64,000 nt of DNA from JALZBL01 sp040004775 (GCA_040004775.1 JBDUAD010000003.1:6186-70185), one strand, 5' to 3'; shown: positions 52,920 to 62,239, numbered from the stretch's first letter. Notes: generated by a model from the letters alone, not told the origin. Program-made: numbers and translations.

Positions 52920-54472
52920 GCACCCTGGCCGCTCTCGCCCCGCCGGCGCTGATCAAGGTGACCGCGCCCTCGCTGGCCTACTACGCGCTGTCGCCGATCC
53001 TCATCGTGCTCGCCGCGGCGCTCGTCGGCGTGCTGGCCGAGGCGTTCGTGCCCCGGGAGAACCGGTACGTGGCCCAGATGGTGATCACCCTCGGTGGCCT
53101 GGGTGCGGCGCTCGTAGCGGTAGCGATCATCCACGACACCTCACTGGTCACCGCGGCCGACGCCCTGTCGATCGACGGCTTCACCCTGTTCCTCCAGGGC
53201 ACCATCCTGGTGCTGTCCATGCTCTCGGTGCTGCTGATCGGCGAGCGCAGCGTGGACACCGGCAGCGCGGTGGTGGCCTCGGCTGCGGTCGTGGCCGGGT
53301 CGCGGGCCGACCGCAGCCTGATCACCAGCGAGCGGGTGCAGACCGAGATCTTCCCGCTGACGCTCTTCGCGGTCAGCGGCATGCTGATCTTCCCGGCATC
53401 GAACAACCTGTTGCTGATGTTCGTTGCACTCGAGGTGCTGTCCCTGCCGCTCTACCTCATGGCCGGACTGGCGCGGCGGCGCCGGCTGCTGTCGCAGGAG
53501 GCGGCGCTCAAGTACTTCCTGCTCGGCGCGTTCGCCTCGGCGTTCTTCCTTTACGGACTGGCCCTGCTCTACGGCTACTCCGGCACGGTCGACCTCGGTG
53601 GCATCGTGACCGCGGCGCCGGAGCGGTCCGACGTGCTGCTCTACCTCGGCTTCGGGCTGTTGGTGGTGGGTCTGCTGTTCAAGGCCGGTATCGCGCCGTT
53701 CCACAGCTGGACGCCGGACGTGTACCAGGGCTCGCCCACGCCGGTCACGGCATTCATGGCCTCGTGCACCAAGATCGCCGCGTTCGGCGCACTGGCCCGC
53801 GTGCTCTACGTCGGCTTCTACGCCGCCCAGTGGAACTGGCGGCCGGTGATCTGGGGCGTGGCCATCGCCTCGATGGTGGTCGGTGCGGTGTTCGGCCTCA
53901 CCCAGACCGACGTCAAGCGCATCCTGGCCTACTCCTCGATCGCCCACGCCGGCTTCATCCTGGTCGGGCTGGTGGCTCTGACCCGCGACGGGCTGTCGAG
54001 CGTGATGTTCTACCTGCTGGCGTACGGCTTCACCACGATCGCGTCGTTCGGCCTGCTGACCCTCATCCGTGACGCCGACGGGGAGGCGACCCATCTCTCG
54101 CAGTGGTCCGGCTTGGCCCGCAAGTCCCCGTTCGTGGCCACGGTGATGACCATCCTGCTCCTCGGCCTGGCCGGCATCCCGCTGACCTCGGGGTTCACGT
54201 CGAAGTTCGTGGTCTTCCGCGCCGCCTATGACACGGCCGGTCCACTGGTGGTCATCGCGCTGATCAGCTCGGCCGTGGCCGCGTTCTTCTACCTGCGCAT
54301 CGTGGTGATGATGTTCTTCGCCGAGCCGCCCTCGAACGGCCCGACGATCGCCGTGCCGTCGGCGCTGACCACCGTGGCCATCACCATTGGCACCGCGGTC
54401 ACCGTCGTCCTGGGAGTGGTGCCGCAGCCGCTGCTCGACCTGGCCGCCAAGGCTGCGACACTGCGCGGGTGA
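52916..54472 (+). CDS. nuoN: NADH-quinone oxidoreductase subunit N
   Basis: 518 residues. Antiporter-like with PASNNLLLMFVALEVLSLPL, GIAPFHSWTPDVYQGSPTPV and RILAYSSIAHAGFILVGLVA. The last complex I subunit in the operon. Its stop overlaps the polyprenyl synthase start as GTGA, extending the operon. Confidence 0.97.
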   Translation: MSTLAALAPPALIKVTAPSLAYYALSPILIVLAAALVGVLAEAFVPRENRYVAQMVITLGGLGAALVAVAIIHDTSLVTAADALSIDGFTLFLQGTILVLSMLSVLLIGERSVDTGSAVVASAAVVAGSRADRSLITSERVQTEIFPLTLFAVSGMLIFPASNNLLLMFVALEVLSLPLYLMAGLARRRRLLSQEAALKYFLLGAFASAFFLYGLALLYGYSGTVDLGGIVTAAPERSDVLLYLGFGLLVVGLLFKAGIAPFHSWTPDVYQGSPTPVTAFMASCTKIAAFGALARVLYVGFYAAQWNWRPVIWGVAIASMVVGAVFGLTQTDVKRILAYSSIAHAGFILVGLVALTRDGLSSVMFYLLAYGFTTIASFGLLTLIRDADGEATHLSQWSGLARKSPFVATVMTILLLGLAGIPLTSGFTSKFVVFRAAYDTAGPLVVIALISSAVAAFFYLRIVVMMFFAEPPSNGPTIAVPSALTTVAITIGTAVTVVLGVVPQPLLDLAAKAATLRG

Positions 54473-55467
54473 CAGCGGCGACCCTCGGCCTGCGCTTCAC
54501 CGACGCGCAGCTCGAGACGTCGGTGCGAACCGGGGTGGAGCAGGTGGAGGCCGCGCTGGTCGAGGCGGTGCAGGCCCCGGACGAGTTCACCTCGGTCGTC
54601 GCCGCCCATCTGCTCGATGCCGGCGGCAAGCGGTTCCGCCCTCTGCTGGCCGTGCTCGCTGCGCACTTCGGCGATCCGAACGGCCCGGGCGTGGTGCCGT
54701 CGGCGGTGGTAGTCGAGCTCACCCACCTGGCCACGCTCCACCACGACGACGTCATGGACGAGGCCGCGGTTCGCCGGGGGGCGCCGTCGGCCAACGCCCG
54801 CTGGGACAACACGGTGGCCATCCTGACCGGCGACTTCCTGTTTTCGCGGGCGTCGAACCTGCTGGCCGAGCTCGGCCCGGACGCAGTGCGGATCCAGGCC
54901 CGCACCTTCGAGCGGCTGGTCATCGGCCAGATCCGTGAGACCGTCGGGCCGCCGCCCGGAGCCGACCCGGTGGCCCACCACCTGCAGGTGCTGGCCGGTA
55001 AGACTGGCTCGCTGATCGCGGCCGCGGCCCAGTTCGGGGCCATGTTCGCCGGCGTGGATCCGGTGCATACCGACGTCCTGCGCGCCATCGGCGAGGACAT
55101 CGGCGTGGCCTTCCAGCTCTCCGACGACATCATCGACATCACCGCGGAGTCCAGTGCCTCGGGCAAGACACCGGGCACCGATCTGCGCGAGGGAATCGCC
55201 ACCCTGCCCGTGCTCTATGCCCTGTATCGCTCGGACGACCGGGAGGATCGGCGCCTGCGCGAGCTGGTATCGCACCCGATCAGCGACGAAGCCGCCGTGG
55301 CCGAGGCGCTGAACCTCCTGCGAAAGTCCACCGCCCTCGGCGACGCCCGAGCGACTGTGGTGGACTACGCCGACCGGGCCCGCGCTCGGCTGCCAGAACT
55401 GCCCGACGTCCCGGCCCGCGCCGCCCTGGCCGCGCTGATCGAGCTCACGATCACCCGCACCTACTGA
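54469..55467 (+). CDS. grcC1: polyprenyl diphosphate synthase (menaquinone side chain, GrcC/HepB-like)
   Basis: 332 residues. First aspartate-rich motif LATLHHDDVMDEAAVRRGAP, second motif FQLSDDIIDITAESSASGKT, and GGKRFRPLLAVLAAHF near the N-terminus. It extends prenyl chains for menaquinone. Being the last gene of the nuo transcript (GTGA overlap with nuoN), it couples quinone supply to complex I. Rv0562 (grcC1) of M. tuberculosis lies next to menJ in a similar setting. The symbol is by analogy. Confidence 0.9.
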   Translation: MTAATLGLRFTDAQLETSVRTGVEQVEAALVEAVQAPDEFTSVVAAHLLDAGGKRFRPLLAVLAAHFGDPNGPGVVPSAVVVELTHLATLHHDDVMDEAAVRRGAPSANARWDNTVAILTGDFLFSRASNLLAELGPDAVRIQARTFERLVIGQIRETVGPPPGADPVAHHLQVLAGKTGSLIAAAAQFGAMFAGVDPVHTDVLRAIGEDIGVAFQLSDDIIDITAESSASGKTPGTDLREGIATLPVLYALYRSDDREDRRLRELVSHPISDEAAVAEALNLLRKSTALGDARATVVDYADRARARLPELPDVPARAALAALIELTITRTY

Positions 55468-55506
55468 CAACTCGAGGCGCGGGCGGCTCCAGTGCTGGCT
55501 CCGCGA

Positions 55507-55560
55507 TTTGTGCGGCCACGATCCGCCGGCGACGGCGAAACCGGTCCACGGCCGCACAAA
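55507..55560. terminator. large-loop hairpin between nuo/prenyl-synthase operon and rarD
   Basis: TTTGTGCGGCC (55507-55517) pairs perfectly with GGCCGCACAAA (55550-55560), loop 32 bases. It lies between convergent genes and can end transcription both ways (T-rich outer edge on the plus strand is AAA, on the minus strand too). Confidence 0.55.
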
Positions 55561-55642
55561 GGTCGCCGCGTCCCACCCCACCGGACGGCGACCCGAGCGA
55601 GGGACGGGCGCGGCCGCCCGGCTTACGGCGGTGGAGCACCGG

Positions 55643-56590
55643 TCAGGCGGCGCAGTTCTCCGCCGCCCGCGCGAGGGCGGCGCCGCGCCGCTGCTCGGTC
55701 AGGGCGTCCACGGTGAGGATGACCAGGGCCAGCCAAACCAGGGCGAAGCCGGCCAGACGGGCGGCCGGAAGTGGTTCGTGCCGGATGAGCACCCCGACGC
55801 CGAACTGCAGCACCGGGGCCAGGTACTGGATCAGGCCGATCGTCGACAGGGGCAGGCGGCGGGCCGCGGCACCGAAGCACAACAACGGCAACGCGGTGAT
55901 CACGCCGGTACCCACCAGCAGCAGGGTGTTGCCCGCGCCGTAAGAGCCGAGCACCAGGTTCCCCTGCCCGGCCAGCACGGCCAGCGTGATCAGCGCCGGC
56001 CCGGCCAGGAAGCCGGTCTCCAGGGCTAGGGACTCGACCGCCCCAGCCGCGGCGCGCTTCTTCTGGTAGCCGTAGATGCCGAAGGAGAACGCCAGGGTCA
56101 ACGCGATCCACGGCAACCGGCCGTAGTCCACGGTGAGGACGACGATGGCCAGCGCGGAGATACCGACTGCCACCCACTGCACCTGACGCAGCCGTTCGCC
56201 GAGCAGGACGACGCCGAGCACGATCGTGAACAGCGGGTTGATGAAGTACCCGAGGCTGGTCTCCACCACGTGCTCGGAATTGACCCCCCAGATGTAGACG
56301 CCCCAGTTCACCGAGATGAACACCGCCGCGATCATCAGCCGGCCGCGGACCGGGCCGTCGCGCAGGAGCACCGCGACCCGGCCCCAGCCGTGGGTCAGCT
56401 GAAGCAGGACGGCCACGACGAGCAGCGAGAACACGATGCGGCAGGCGAGGATCTCGAACGCACCGGCGGGCTCGAGCAACGGGAAGTAGAGCGGGAACGC
56501 CCCCCACATGAGGTAGGCCAGGACGCCGTAGATCAGGCCGCGGTCGGTCCCCACCGGGGTCGCCCGGCTGCGCTGTTCCTGAACGGCCAC
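55643..56590 (-). CDS. rarD: RarD-type EamA/DMT permease
   Basis: 315 residues from GTG 56590. Ten membrane helices with the RarD family opening GVLAYLMWGAFPLYFPLLEP and AAVFISVNWGVYIWGVNSEH then VVETSLGYFINPLFTIVLGV. RarD proteins are DMT permeases associated with chloramphenicol sensitivity; the substrate is unclear. It is convergent with the prenyl synthase. Confidence 0.9.
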   Translation of the reverse strand: MAVQEQRSRATPVGTDRGLIYGVLAYLMWGAFPLYFPLLEPAGAFEILACRIVFSLLVVAVLLQLTHGWGRVAVLLRDGPVRGRLMIAAVFISVNWGVYIWGVNSEHVVETSLGYFINPLFTIVLGVVLLGERLRQVQWVAVGISALAIVVLTVDYGRLPWIALTLAFSFGIYGYQKKRAAAGAVESLALETGFLAGPALITLAVLAGQGNLVLGSYGAGNTLLLVGTGVITALPLLCFGAAARRLPLSTIGLIQYLAPVLQFGVGVLIRHEPLPAARLAGFALVWLALVILTVDALTEQRRGAALARAAENCAA

Positions 56591-56924
56591 GACACCCGAT
56601 CCTATTGGGCGTGCTGCGGCGGCCGCTCCGGCCAAGTCGAGTCCGGTGGCCCGGCCGGGGCTCGGGATCGATCAGCGCACGTCGGACGGCGACGGGGTGG
56701 CGGCACCGACCATGATTGTCTGCGCTCGCCGCCAGATGAGCTCAGCCTGGAATGCGACCATGCTGGCGATCATCAGTACAACCTCGCCGAACCCACCGTC
56801 GTCGCTCCAGTCCAGCAGGCAGATGCCGATAGGCCGTAAATGTTCGCCAGCTTGAACCGGTTCTGGCCGGTGACACTGGTGTCTCCCAGGGCACCTCCTC
56901 GCCGAAGGGGCCGCCGCGTCGGAG
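56591..56924. other. spacer between korB and rarD, possible gene remnant
   Basis: The minus strand has an open stretch ending near 56672 that contains one hydrophobic segment (EVVLMIASMVAFQAELIWRR), and a different frame reads TSVTGQNRFKLANIYGLSA. Neither matches a family I know. It may be the remains of a small membrane protein gene. No RNA gene or repeat is seen. Confidence 0.3.
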
Positions 56925-57989
56925 TCAGGCGACCTGCCAGGTGTCCTTGCCGCGCAGGAGGCCGTCCAGGGCAACGTCAGCATCCGACGTTGCCCCCGCG
57001 CGAGCCAGCTCGGCGGCCCGGGCCTCGTCGAGCTGGGCCGCCATCTGCTCGTCGTAGGTGGGCCGGTCGACGTCGCGCAGGACGCCCATCGGTGAGTAGC
57101 GCACGTCGATCGACTGCAGGCGGGACAGGGCGAAGGCGTACGACGGATCCGCGGCGTGGGCGTCGTGGACCACTACGCGAGGATCGTCGGCCGGCACGTC
57201 GTCGGCGATGGCCAAGGCACCGGAGGAGTCGCGCACCACTGCCCGCCGACCGTCAGCGCCGAAGCGGATTGGCTGCCCGTGCTCTAGGCGGATGAAGTAG
57301 TCGTCGCGGGTGGCCGGGTCCTTCAGCGGCTCGAACGCGCCATCGTTGAAAATGTTGCAGTTCTGGTAGATCTCCACCAGCGAGGTGCCCTTGTGGGCAG
57401 CCGCGGCGCGCAGCACCGAGGTCAGGTGCTTGCGGTCGGAGTCCAACGACCGGCCGACGAAGCTGGCCTCCGCACCGAGGGCCAGCGACACCGGGTTGAA
57501 CGGTGCGTCGACCGAGCCGTAGGGCGAGGATTTGGTGACCTTACCGACCTCGGAGGTGGGGGAGTACTGACCCTTGGTCAGCCCGTAGATGCGGTTGTTG
57601 AACAGCAGGATGGTCAGATTCACATTGCGGCGCAGGGCGTGAATCAGATGATTGCCGCCGATGGACAGTGCGTCGCCGTCACCCGTCACCACCCACACGT
57701 TGAGGTCCGGGCGGGACGTCGAGAGTCCGGTGGCGATGGCCGGAGCGCGGCCATGGATCGAGTGCATCCCGTAGGTGTTCATGTAGTACGGGAACCGGCT
57801 GGAGCAACCGATGCCCGAAACGAACACCGTGTCCTCGCGGGCGATGTTCAGCTCGGGCATGAACGACTGCACGGCGGCCAGGACGGCGTAGTCCCCGCAT
57901 CCGGGGCACCAGCGAACCTCCTGGTCGGTCTTGTAGTCCTTGGCCGTCAGCCCGAGCGACGGGCTGGTGCCGGAGGCGATGTCAGTCAT
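56925..57989 (-). CDS. korB: 2-oxoacid:ferredoxin oxidoreductase subunit beta
   Basis: 354 residues. Thiamine diphosphate and iron-sulfur motifs: VRWCPGCGDYAVLAAVQSF (CPGCG), FVSGIGCSSRFPYYMNTYGM, and VVTGDGDALSIGGNHLIHAL (GDG...N). Together with the alpha subunit it probably converts 2-oxoglutarate to succinyl-CoA with reduction of ferredoxin, an alternative TCA step in actinobacteria such as M. tuberculosis. ATG 57989 overlaps the korA stop (ATGA). Confidence 0.93.
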   Translation of the reverse strand: MTDIASGTSPSLGLTAKDYKTDQEVRWCPGCGDYAVLAAVQSFMPELNIAREDTVFVSGIGCSSRFPYYMNTYGMHSIHGRAPAIATGLSTSRPDLNVWVVTGDGDALSIGGNHLIHALRRNVNLTILLFNNRIYGLTKGQYSPTSEVGKVTKSSPYGSVDAPFNPVSLALGAEASFVGRSLDSDRKHLTSVLRAAAAHKGTSLVEIYQNCNIFNDGAFEPLKDPATRDDYFIRLEHGQPIRFGADGRRAVVRDSSGALAIADDVPADDPRVVVHDAHAADPSYAFALSRLQSIDVRYSPMGVLRDVDRPTYDEQMAAQLDEARAAELARAGATSDADVALDGLLRGKDTWQVA

Positions 57990-59971
57990 GCTTTACTCCT
58001 CGCTGACTGGCTGCTGGGTCCCCGCTCCGCTCCTACGTCGCTGCTGGGTCCCCGCTCCGCTCCTACGTCGCTGCTGGGTCCCCGCTCCGCTCCTACGTCG
58101 CTGCGGTGTTGATCACGGCTGTGCGTCAGTACGCCTTGCAGCATCTCGGCCAGCTCGGCCGCCCGGAACGGCATCCCGCGCACCTGCGTCACGCTGATGA
58201 CGTCGACCAGGTACTTGGCCCGCAGCAGCAAAGCAAGCTGGCCGAGGTTCATCTCCGGCAGCACCACCTTGTCGTAGCGGGCGAGGATCTCGCCGAGGTT
58301 GGACGGGAACGGGTTCAGGTGGCGCAGGTGGGTCTGGGCGATGGAGTGACCGGCCCGGCGCACCCGCCGGACTGCGGCGCCGATCGGGCCGTAGGTGGAC
58401 CCCCAGCCCAGCACCAGGACCGACGCGCCGTCGGGGTCGTCCACCTCGAGCGCAGCGATGGAGCCGGCGATGCCGTCGACCTTGGCCTGACGGGTGCGGA
58501 CCATGAAGTCGTGGTTGTCGGGGTCGTAGCTGATGTTGCCGGTCCGGTCCGCCTTCTCGATCCCACCGATGCGGTGCTCGAGTCCGGCGGTCCCGGGCAC
58601 GGCCCACGGCCGGGCCAGCGTCTGCGGGTCGCGCAGATAGGGCAGGAAGGTGTCGGTCTCCGCTCCCTCGCCGTTGGGCCGGGTGGCGAACTCGACCCGC
58701 AGGTCGGGTAGGGCATCGGCCGACGGGATGCGCCACGGTTCGGAGCCGTTGGCCAGGTAGCCGTCGGAGAGGAGGAACACCGGCGTGCGGTAGGTGGTCG
58801 CGATCCGGACCGCCTCCAGAGCAGCGGTGAAGCAGTCGCCCGGGGACTGGGGCGCGATGACCGGCACCGGGGCCTCGCCGTTGCGGCCGTACATGGCCTG
58901 CAGCAGGTCCGACTGCTCGGTCTTGGTCGGCAGCCCGGTCGACGGCCCGCCCCGCTGGATGTCGATCACCACCAGGGGCAGCTCGAGGGAGACGGCCAGC
59001 CCGATCGTCTCGCCCTTCAGCGCGATGCCGGGACCGGAGGACGTCGTGACGCCCAGCGCCCCGCCGAACGAAGCGCCCAGGGCGGCACCGATGCCGGCGA
59101 TCTCGTCCTCGGCCTGGAAGGTGCGGACGCCGAAGCGCTTGTGCTTGGACAGCTCGTGCAGGATGTCCGACGCCGGCGTGATCGGGTACGCACCGAGGAA
59201 CAGCGGAAGGCCCGAGCGCTGGGACGCGGCGACCAAGCCGTAGGCCAGGGCCAGGTTGCCGGTGATGTTGCGATAGGTACCGGGCGGCAGCGCGGCCGGG
59301 CGGATCTCGTAGGAGACGGCGAAGTCCTCGGTCGTCTCGCCGTAGTTCCAGCCGGCCTTGAACGCGGTGACGTTGGCCTCGGCGATCTCGGCCTTGCCGG
59401 CGAACTTCTGGCGCAGGAACCGCAGCGTGCCCTCGGTGGGGCGCGAGTACATCCACGACAGCAGGCCGAGGGCGAACATGTTCTTGGAACGGCCGGCATC
59501 CTTGCGCGACAGCGACGTGTCGGCCAACGCGTCGAGGGTGAGCTGGGTGAGGTCGAGGGCGTGGACGTGGAACGCGTCGAGCGCCCCGTCGGTGAGCGGG
59601 TCGCTGGACCACCCGACGCGCGCCAACGCCCGGCTGGTGAAGTCGTGGCTGTCGACGATCACCGTGGCGTTCTTGGGCAGATCGCCCACGTTGGCCTTCA
59701 GCGCGGCCGGGTTCATGGCTACTAGGACGTCGGGCCGGTCACCCGGGGTCAGGATGTCGTGGTCGGCGAAGTGCAGCTGGAAGGACGACACGCCGGGCAA
59801 GGTGCCCGCGGGCGCGCGGATCTCGGCCGGGAAATTGGGCAGCGTCGACAGGTCGTTGCCGAAGGAGGCGGTCTCGGCGGTGAACCGGTCACCGGTGAGC
59901 TGCATGCCGTCACCGGAATCCCCGGCGATACGGATGACGACGCGCTCGAGCTGCTGGACGTCCTTGGGCAT
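57986..59971 (-). CDS. korA: 2-oxoacid:ferredoxin oxidoreductase subunit alpha, with repeat tail
   Basis: 661 residues from ATG 59971. The N-terminal gamma domain (RVVIRIAGDSGDGMQLTGDR) is fused to the alpha domain (LPLFLGAYPITPASDILHEL, TTSSGPGIALKGETIGLAVS, VIDIQRGGPSTGLPTKTEQS). It forms KorAB with the next gene. The C-terminus carries three identical SDVGAERGPS decapeptides not found in the family, encoded by a 30-bp tandem repeat, just before the korB overlap. An alternative GTG start at 60004 adds 11 residues. Confidence 0.92.
   Translation of the reverse strand: MPKDVQQLERVVIRIAGDSGDGMQLTGDRFTAETASFGNDLSTLPNFPAEIRAPAGTLPGVSSFQLHFADHDILTPGDRPDVLVAMNPAALKANVGDLPKNATVIVDSHDFTSRALARVGWSSDPLTDGALDAFHVHALDLTQLTLDALADTSLSRKDAGRSKNMFALGLLSWMYSRPTEGTLRFLRQKFAGKAEIAEANVTAFKAGWNYGETTEDFAVSYEIRPAALPPGTYRNITGNLALAYGLVAASQRSGLPLFLGAYPITPASDILHELSKHKRFGVRTFQAEDEIAGIGAALGASFGGALGVTTSSGPGIALKGETIGLAVSLELPLVVIDIQRGGPSTGLPTKTEQSDLLQAMYGRNGEAPVPVIAPQSPGDCFTAALEAVRIATTYRTPVFLLSDGYLANGSEPWRIPSADALPDLRVEFATRPNGEGAETDTFLPYLRDPQTLARPWAVPGTAGLEHRIGGIEKADRTGNISYDPDNHDFMVRTRQAKVDGIAGSIAALEVDDPDGASVLVLGWGSTYGPIGAAVRRVRRAGHSIAQTHLRHLNPFPSNLGEILARYDKVVLPEMNLGQLALLLRAKYLVDVISVTQVRGMPFRAAELAEMLQGVLTHSRDQHRSDVGAERGPSSDVGAERGPSSDVGAERGPSSQSARSKA
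58011..58100. repeat. three perfect 30-bp tandem repeats inside the 3' end of korA
   Basis: Units at 58011-58040, 58041-58070 and 58071-58100 are identical (each begins CTGCTGGGTCCCCGCTCCGC on the plus strand). They encode SDVGAERGPS three times in KorA and end 21 bases before the korB start. Confidence 0.95.
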
Positions 59972-60055
59972 TGCCGGTGCGGCTCCTTCGCCAGGCGGTA
60001 GCACGTCCGGCCTCTGTCCGATCCCGGCCTACGCAACCTCTCAGCCTACCGTCGA

Positions 60056-60629
60056 TCAGGGTCGTTCCGCGCCGTCCGTGGGCCATTCCACCCCCGACCG
60101 ATCAGCGGCGCCGAAGGTGATCCGCCGGTTCACCGCTGTGTTGGCCAGTGCGGTGAGCAGCAGCGCAACCAGGTTGGCCCGCTGGACACCGAGGTCGGTC
60201 CGCAGGACGCCGGGACAGGGCCAGATAGGCCAGGCGTCGACACCACCGCGACAACGGCGAAGCGGGGCGACGATGTCCCCCCGGCTGTAGGGGTCGTTCA
60301 CCCAGTCCACCGGGACTTCGAGGATGCGCAACCCGGGAACCGACGGCGACCTCGGAGTGGCCGGAGACCAGTGCAGCCACCATCGGCGCCAGGGCGGCCA
60401 GGTCGGTGGACAGGCGCTGGGCCACCAGCGGCGTGCCGTCGGTGCTGGCGTTGTCGACGATCGTGATGCGCGCGGTCACCGGGAACTCGGTGTCGAGGTA
60501 GCGGCGCAGCCGGCGCACGCTGCGCTCCAGCTCATGCGCCTCGTCGTGGACCGGCACCACCAGGTCGAGCACGGGCGCCGTTAAGCCATCGCCCGCCCCG
60601 GGTATCCGGATCTCGTCCGATTCCGGCAC
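60056..60629 (-). pseudogene. remnant of GT2 glycosyltransferase with GtrA domain
   Basis: From ATG 60629 the frame reads LDLVVPVHDEAHELERSVRR and ITIVDNASTDGTPLVAQRL, then jumps to STDLAALAPMVAALVSGHSE, having lost the DxD-bearing segment. After VAVGSR the homology continues in another frame as GLRILEVPVDWVNDPYSRGD, with the acceptor region lost, and finally ANLVALLLTALANTAVNRRI TFG, only the end of a GtrA membrane domain. Three deletions and a frameshift destroy a polyprenyl-phosphate sugar transferase of ~400-450 residues. Confidence 0.75.
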
Positions 60630-60725
60630 AGTGACGCGCCGAACTCAGGGACCGAGGACTCACTCGGTCTGGCCGTCGTGGTCATGAGCACGACCCTGAG
60701 CGCGCCGGCTGAGGCGCCGCTGTGG

Positions 60726-61223
60726 TCAGGCCGGTTCCGCGACCTCGCGCAGCCCGCCGGTGGCGACGTCGAAGACGAATCCGCGCACGTCGTCGCGGTG
60801 CGGCAGCCATGGGCACTGCCGGACCGTGCGGGTCGAGGCCAGGACGTCGGCGTCGAGGTCCACGAATCCGGGAACGTCCCACCGCGGTTCCACGCCGGTC
60901 TGCGCGGCGAGTTCAGCGCGGAACGCAGTGTCGTCCAGGCCGGACATGCCGCAGTCGGTGTGGTGGATGACCACCACTTCCCGCGTACCGATCCGCCGCT
61001 GGCTGATCACCAGCGAGCGCAGCACGTCCTCGGTCACCTGCCCGCCGGCGTTGCGGATCAGGTGGGCATCGCCCACGGCCAGGCCGAGCGCTCCGAACAG
61101 GTCGAGGCGGGCGTCCATGCAGGCCACCACGGCCAGCTGCCGCGCCGGTCGCAGCGGACGAGGACCGGGAAAGCTGGTGCGGTAGCGCCGGTTGGCCCCC
61201 AGCAACGCGTCGATGGCAGACAT
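60726..61223 (-). CDS. beta-carbonic anhydrase
   Basis: 165 residues. Zinc ligands and catalytic dyad are in VVACMDARLDLFGALGL (C-x-D-x-R) and VVVIHHTDCGMSGLDD (H-x2-C). It resembles the mycobacterial CanA (Rv1284) class of small beta-carbonic anhydrases that interconvert CO2 and bicarbonate in the cytosol. ATG 61223 is preceded at seven bases by TAGCGT, a leaderless-type -10 box. Divergent from htpX with a tandem repeat between. Confidence 0.9.
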   Translation of the reverse strand: MSAIDALLGANRRYRTSFPGPRPLRPARQLAVVACMDARLDLFGALGLAVGDAHLIRNAGGQVTEDVLRSLVISQRRIGTREVVVIHHTDCGMSGLDDTAFRAELAAQTGVEPRWDVPGFVDLDADVLASTRTVRQCPWLPHRDDVRGFVFDVATGGLREVAEPA

Positions 61224-61226
61224 GCC

Positions 61227-61239
61227 GGTTACGCTAACC
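61227..61239. promoter_or_regulatory. palindrome and -10 box at the carbonic anhydrase start
   Basis: GGTTA-CGC-TAACC is a perfect 13-bp inverted repeat. On the minus strand it contains TAGCGT (61236-61231), seven bases from ATG 61223, suggesting a leaderless promoter under a bound regulator. Confidence 0.45.
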
Positions 61240-61246
61240 AGGCCGA

Positions 61247-61339
61247 GAACGCCGGACCCCGCCGGGAACGCCGGACCCCGCCGGGAACGCGGACCCCGCC
61301 GGGAACGCCGGACCCCGCCGGGAACGCCGGACCCCGCCG
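61247..61339. repeat. five 19-bp tandem repeats between carbonic anhydrase and htpX
   Basis: Unit GAACGCCGGACCCCGCCGG starts at 61247, 61266, 61285, 61303 and 61322; the third copy lacks one base. The array fills almost the whole 132-base divergent promoter region. Confidence 0.93.
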
Positions 61340-61355
61340 TGGACGTTGTAGGGGC

Positions 61356-62216
61356 ATGCACCGTGGTTCCAACGGCCTGAAGACGGCCGGCCTGTTCGCC
61401 GGCCTGGCCGGTGTCTTCCTCCTTCTCGGCCGCTTGATCGGCGGCACCAGTGGCATGACCATCGCTCTCGTTCTTGCCCTGGGCATCAACGCGTTCGCCT
61501 ACTTCAACTCCGACAAGATCGCGCTTCGCTCCATGCGGGCCCAGCCGGCCAGCGAGGCCCAGTACCCGATCCTTTACTCGATCGTGCGGGACCTGGCCAC
61601 CTCGGCCCAGCAGCCGATGCCGCGCCTGTACATCTCCCCGGCCGCGCAGCCCAATGCCTTCGCCACCGGCCGCAACCCCCGTCACGCCGCGGTGTGCTGC
61701 ACTGACGGCGTCCTGCGCATGCTGGACCAGCGTGAGCTGCGCGCGGTCCTGGGTCACGAGCTCAGTCACGTCTACAACCGCGACATCCTGACCAGCTCGG
61801 TGGCCGCCGCCTTCGCCACGGCGATCACCTACGTCGCCCAGTTCGCCCTGTTCTTCGGCGGTGGGCGCGACCGCGGGAACAGCAATCCGTTCGTTGGACT
61901 GATCATGCTTTTCCTGGCCCCGGTGGCCGCCGCGGTCATCCAGCTGGCCATCAGCCGGGCCCGTGAGTACCAGGCCGATCAGTCCGGCGCCGAGCTGACC
62001 GGTGACCCGCTGGCTCTGGCCAGCGCGCTGCGCAAGCTCGAGTCCGGGATCACGGCCATCCCCATGCCGCAGGAGCCGGACCTGGTGGCCACGAGTCACC
62101 TGATGATCGCCAGCCCGTTCCGGGGCAGAAACCTGTTCTCGACGCACCCCCCGATGGACCAGCGGATCGCGCGGCTGGAGACCATGGCCCGCCAGGACCC
62201 GAAGTACTGGCGCTGA
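61356..62216 (+). CDS. htpX: M48 family membrane metalloprotease HtpX
   Basis: 286 residues. Two N-terminal membrane helices (TAGLFAGLAGVFLLLGRLIG, MTIALVLALGINAFAYFNSD), the zinc motif VLGHELSHVYNRD (HExxH), further helices, and the third ligand in AREYQADQSGAEL. HtpX degrades misfolded membrane proteins. ATG 61356 follows the 19-bp tandem array by 16 bases. M. tuberculosis Rv0563 is in the same gene neighbourhood as menJ and grcC1. Confidence 0.95.
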   Translation: MHRGSNGLKTAGLFAGLAGVFLLLGRLIGGTSGMTIALVLALGINAFAYFNSDKIALRSMRAQPASEAQYPILYSIVRDLATSAQQPMPRLYISPAAQPNAFATGRNPRHAAVCCTDGVLRMLDQRELRAVLGHELSHVYNRDILTSSVAAAFATAITYVAQFALFFGGGRDRGNSNPFVGLIMLFLAPVAAAVIQLAISRAREYQADQSGAELTGDPLALASALRKLESGITAIPMPQEPDLVATSHLMIASPFRGRNLFSTHPPMDQRIARLETMARQDPKYWR

Positions 62217-62239
62217 GCCGATATCCGCGTCGAACGGCT

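Noticed and set aside
61247..61339. Possible CRISPR array
   Set aside because: Pure 19-bp tandem copies without spacers.
60678..61355. Plus-strand extension of htpX upstream
   Set aside because: It is the antisense of the carbonic anhydrase and the repeat array; ATG 61356 gives the standard HtpX start.
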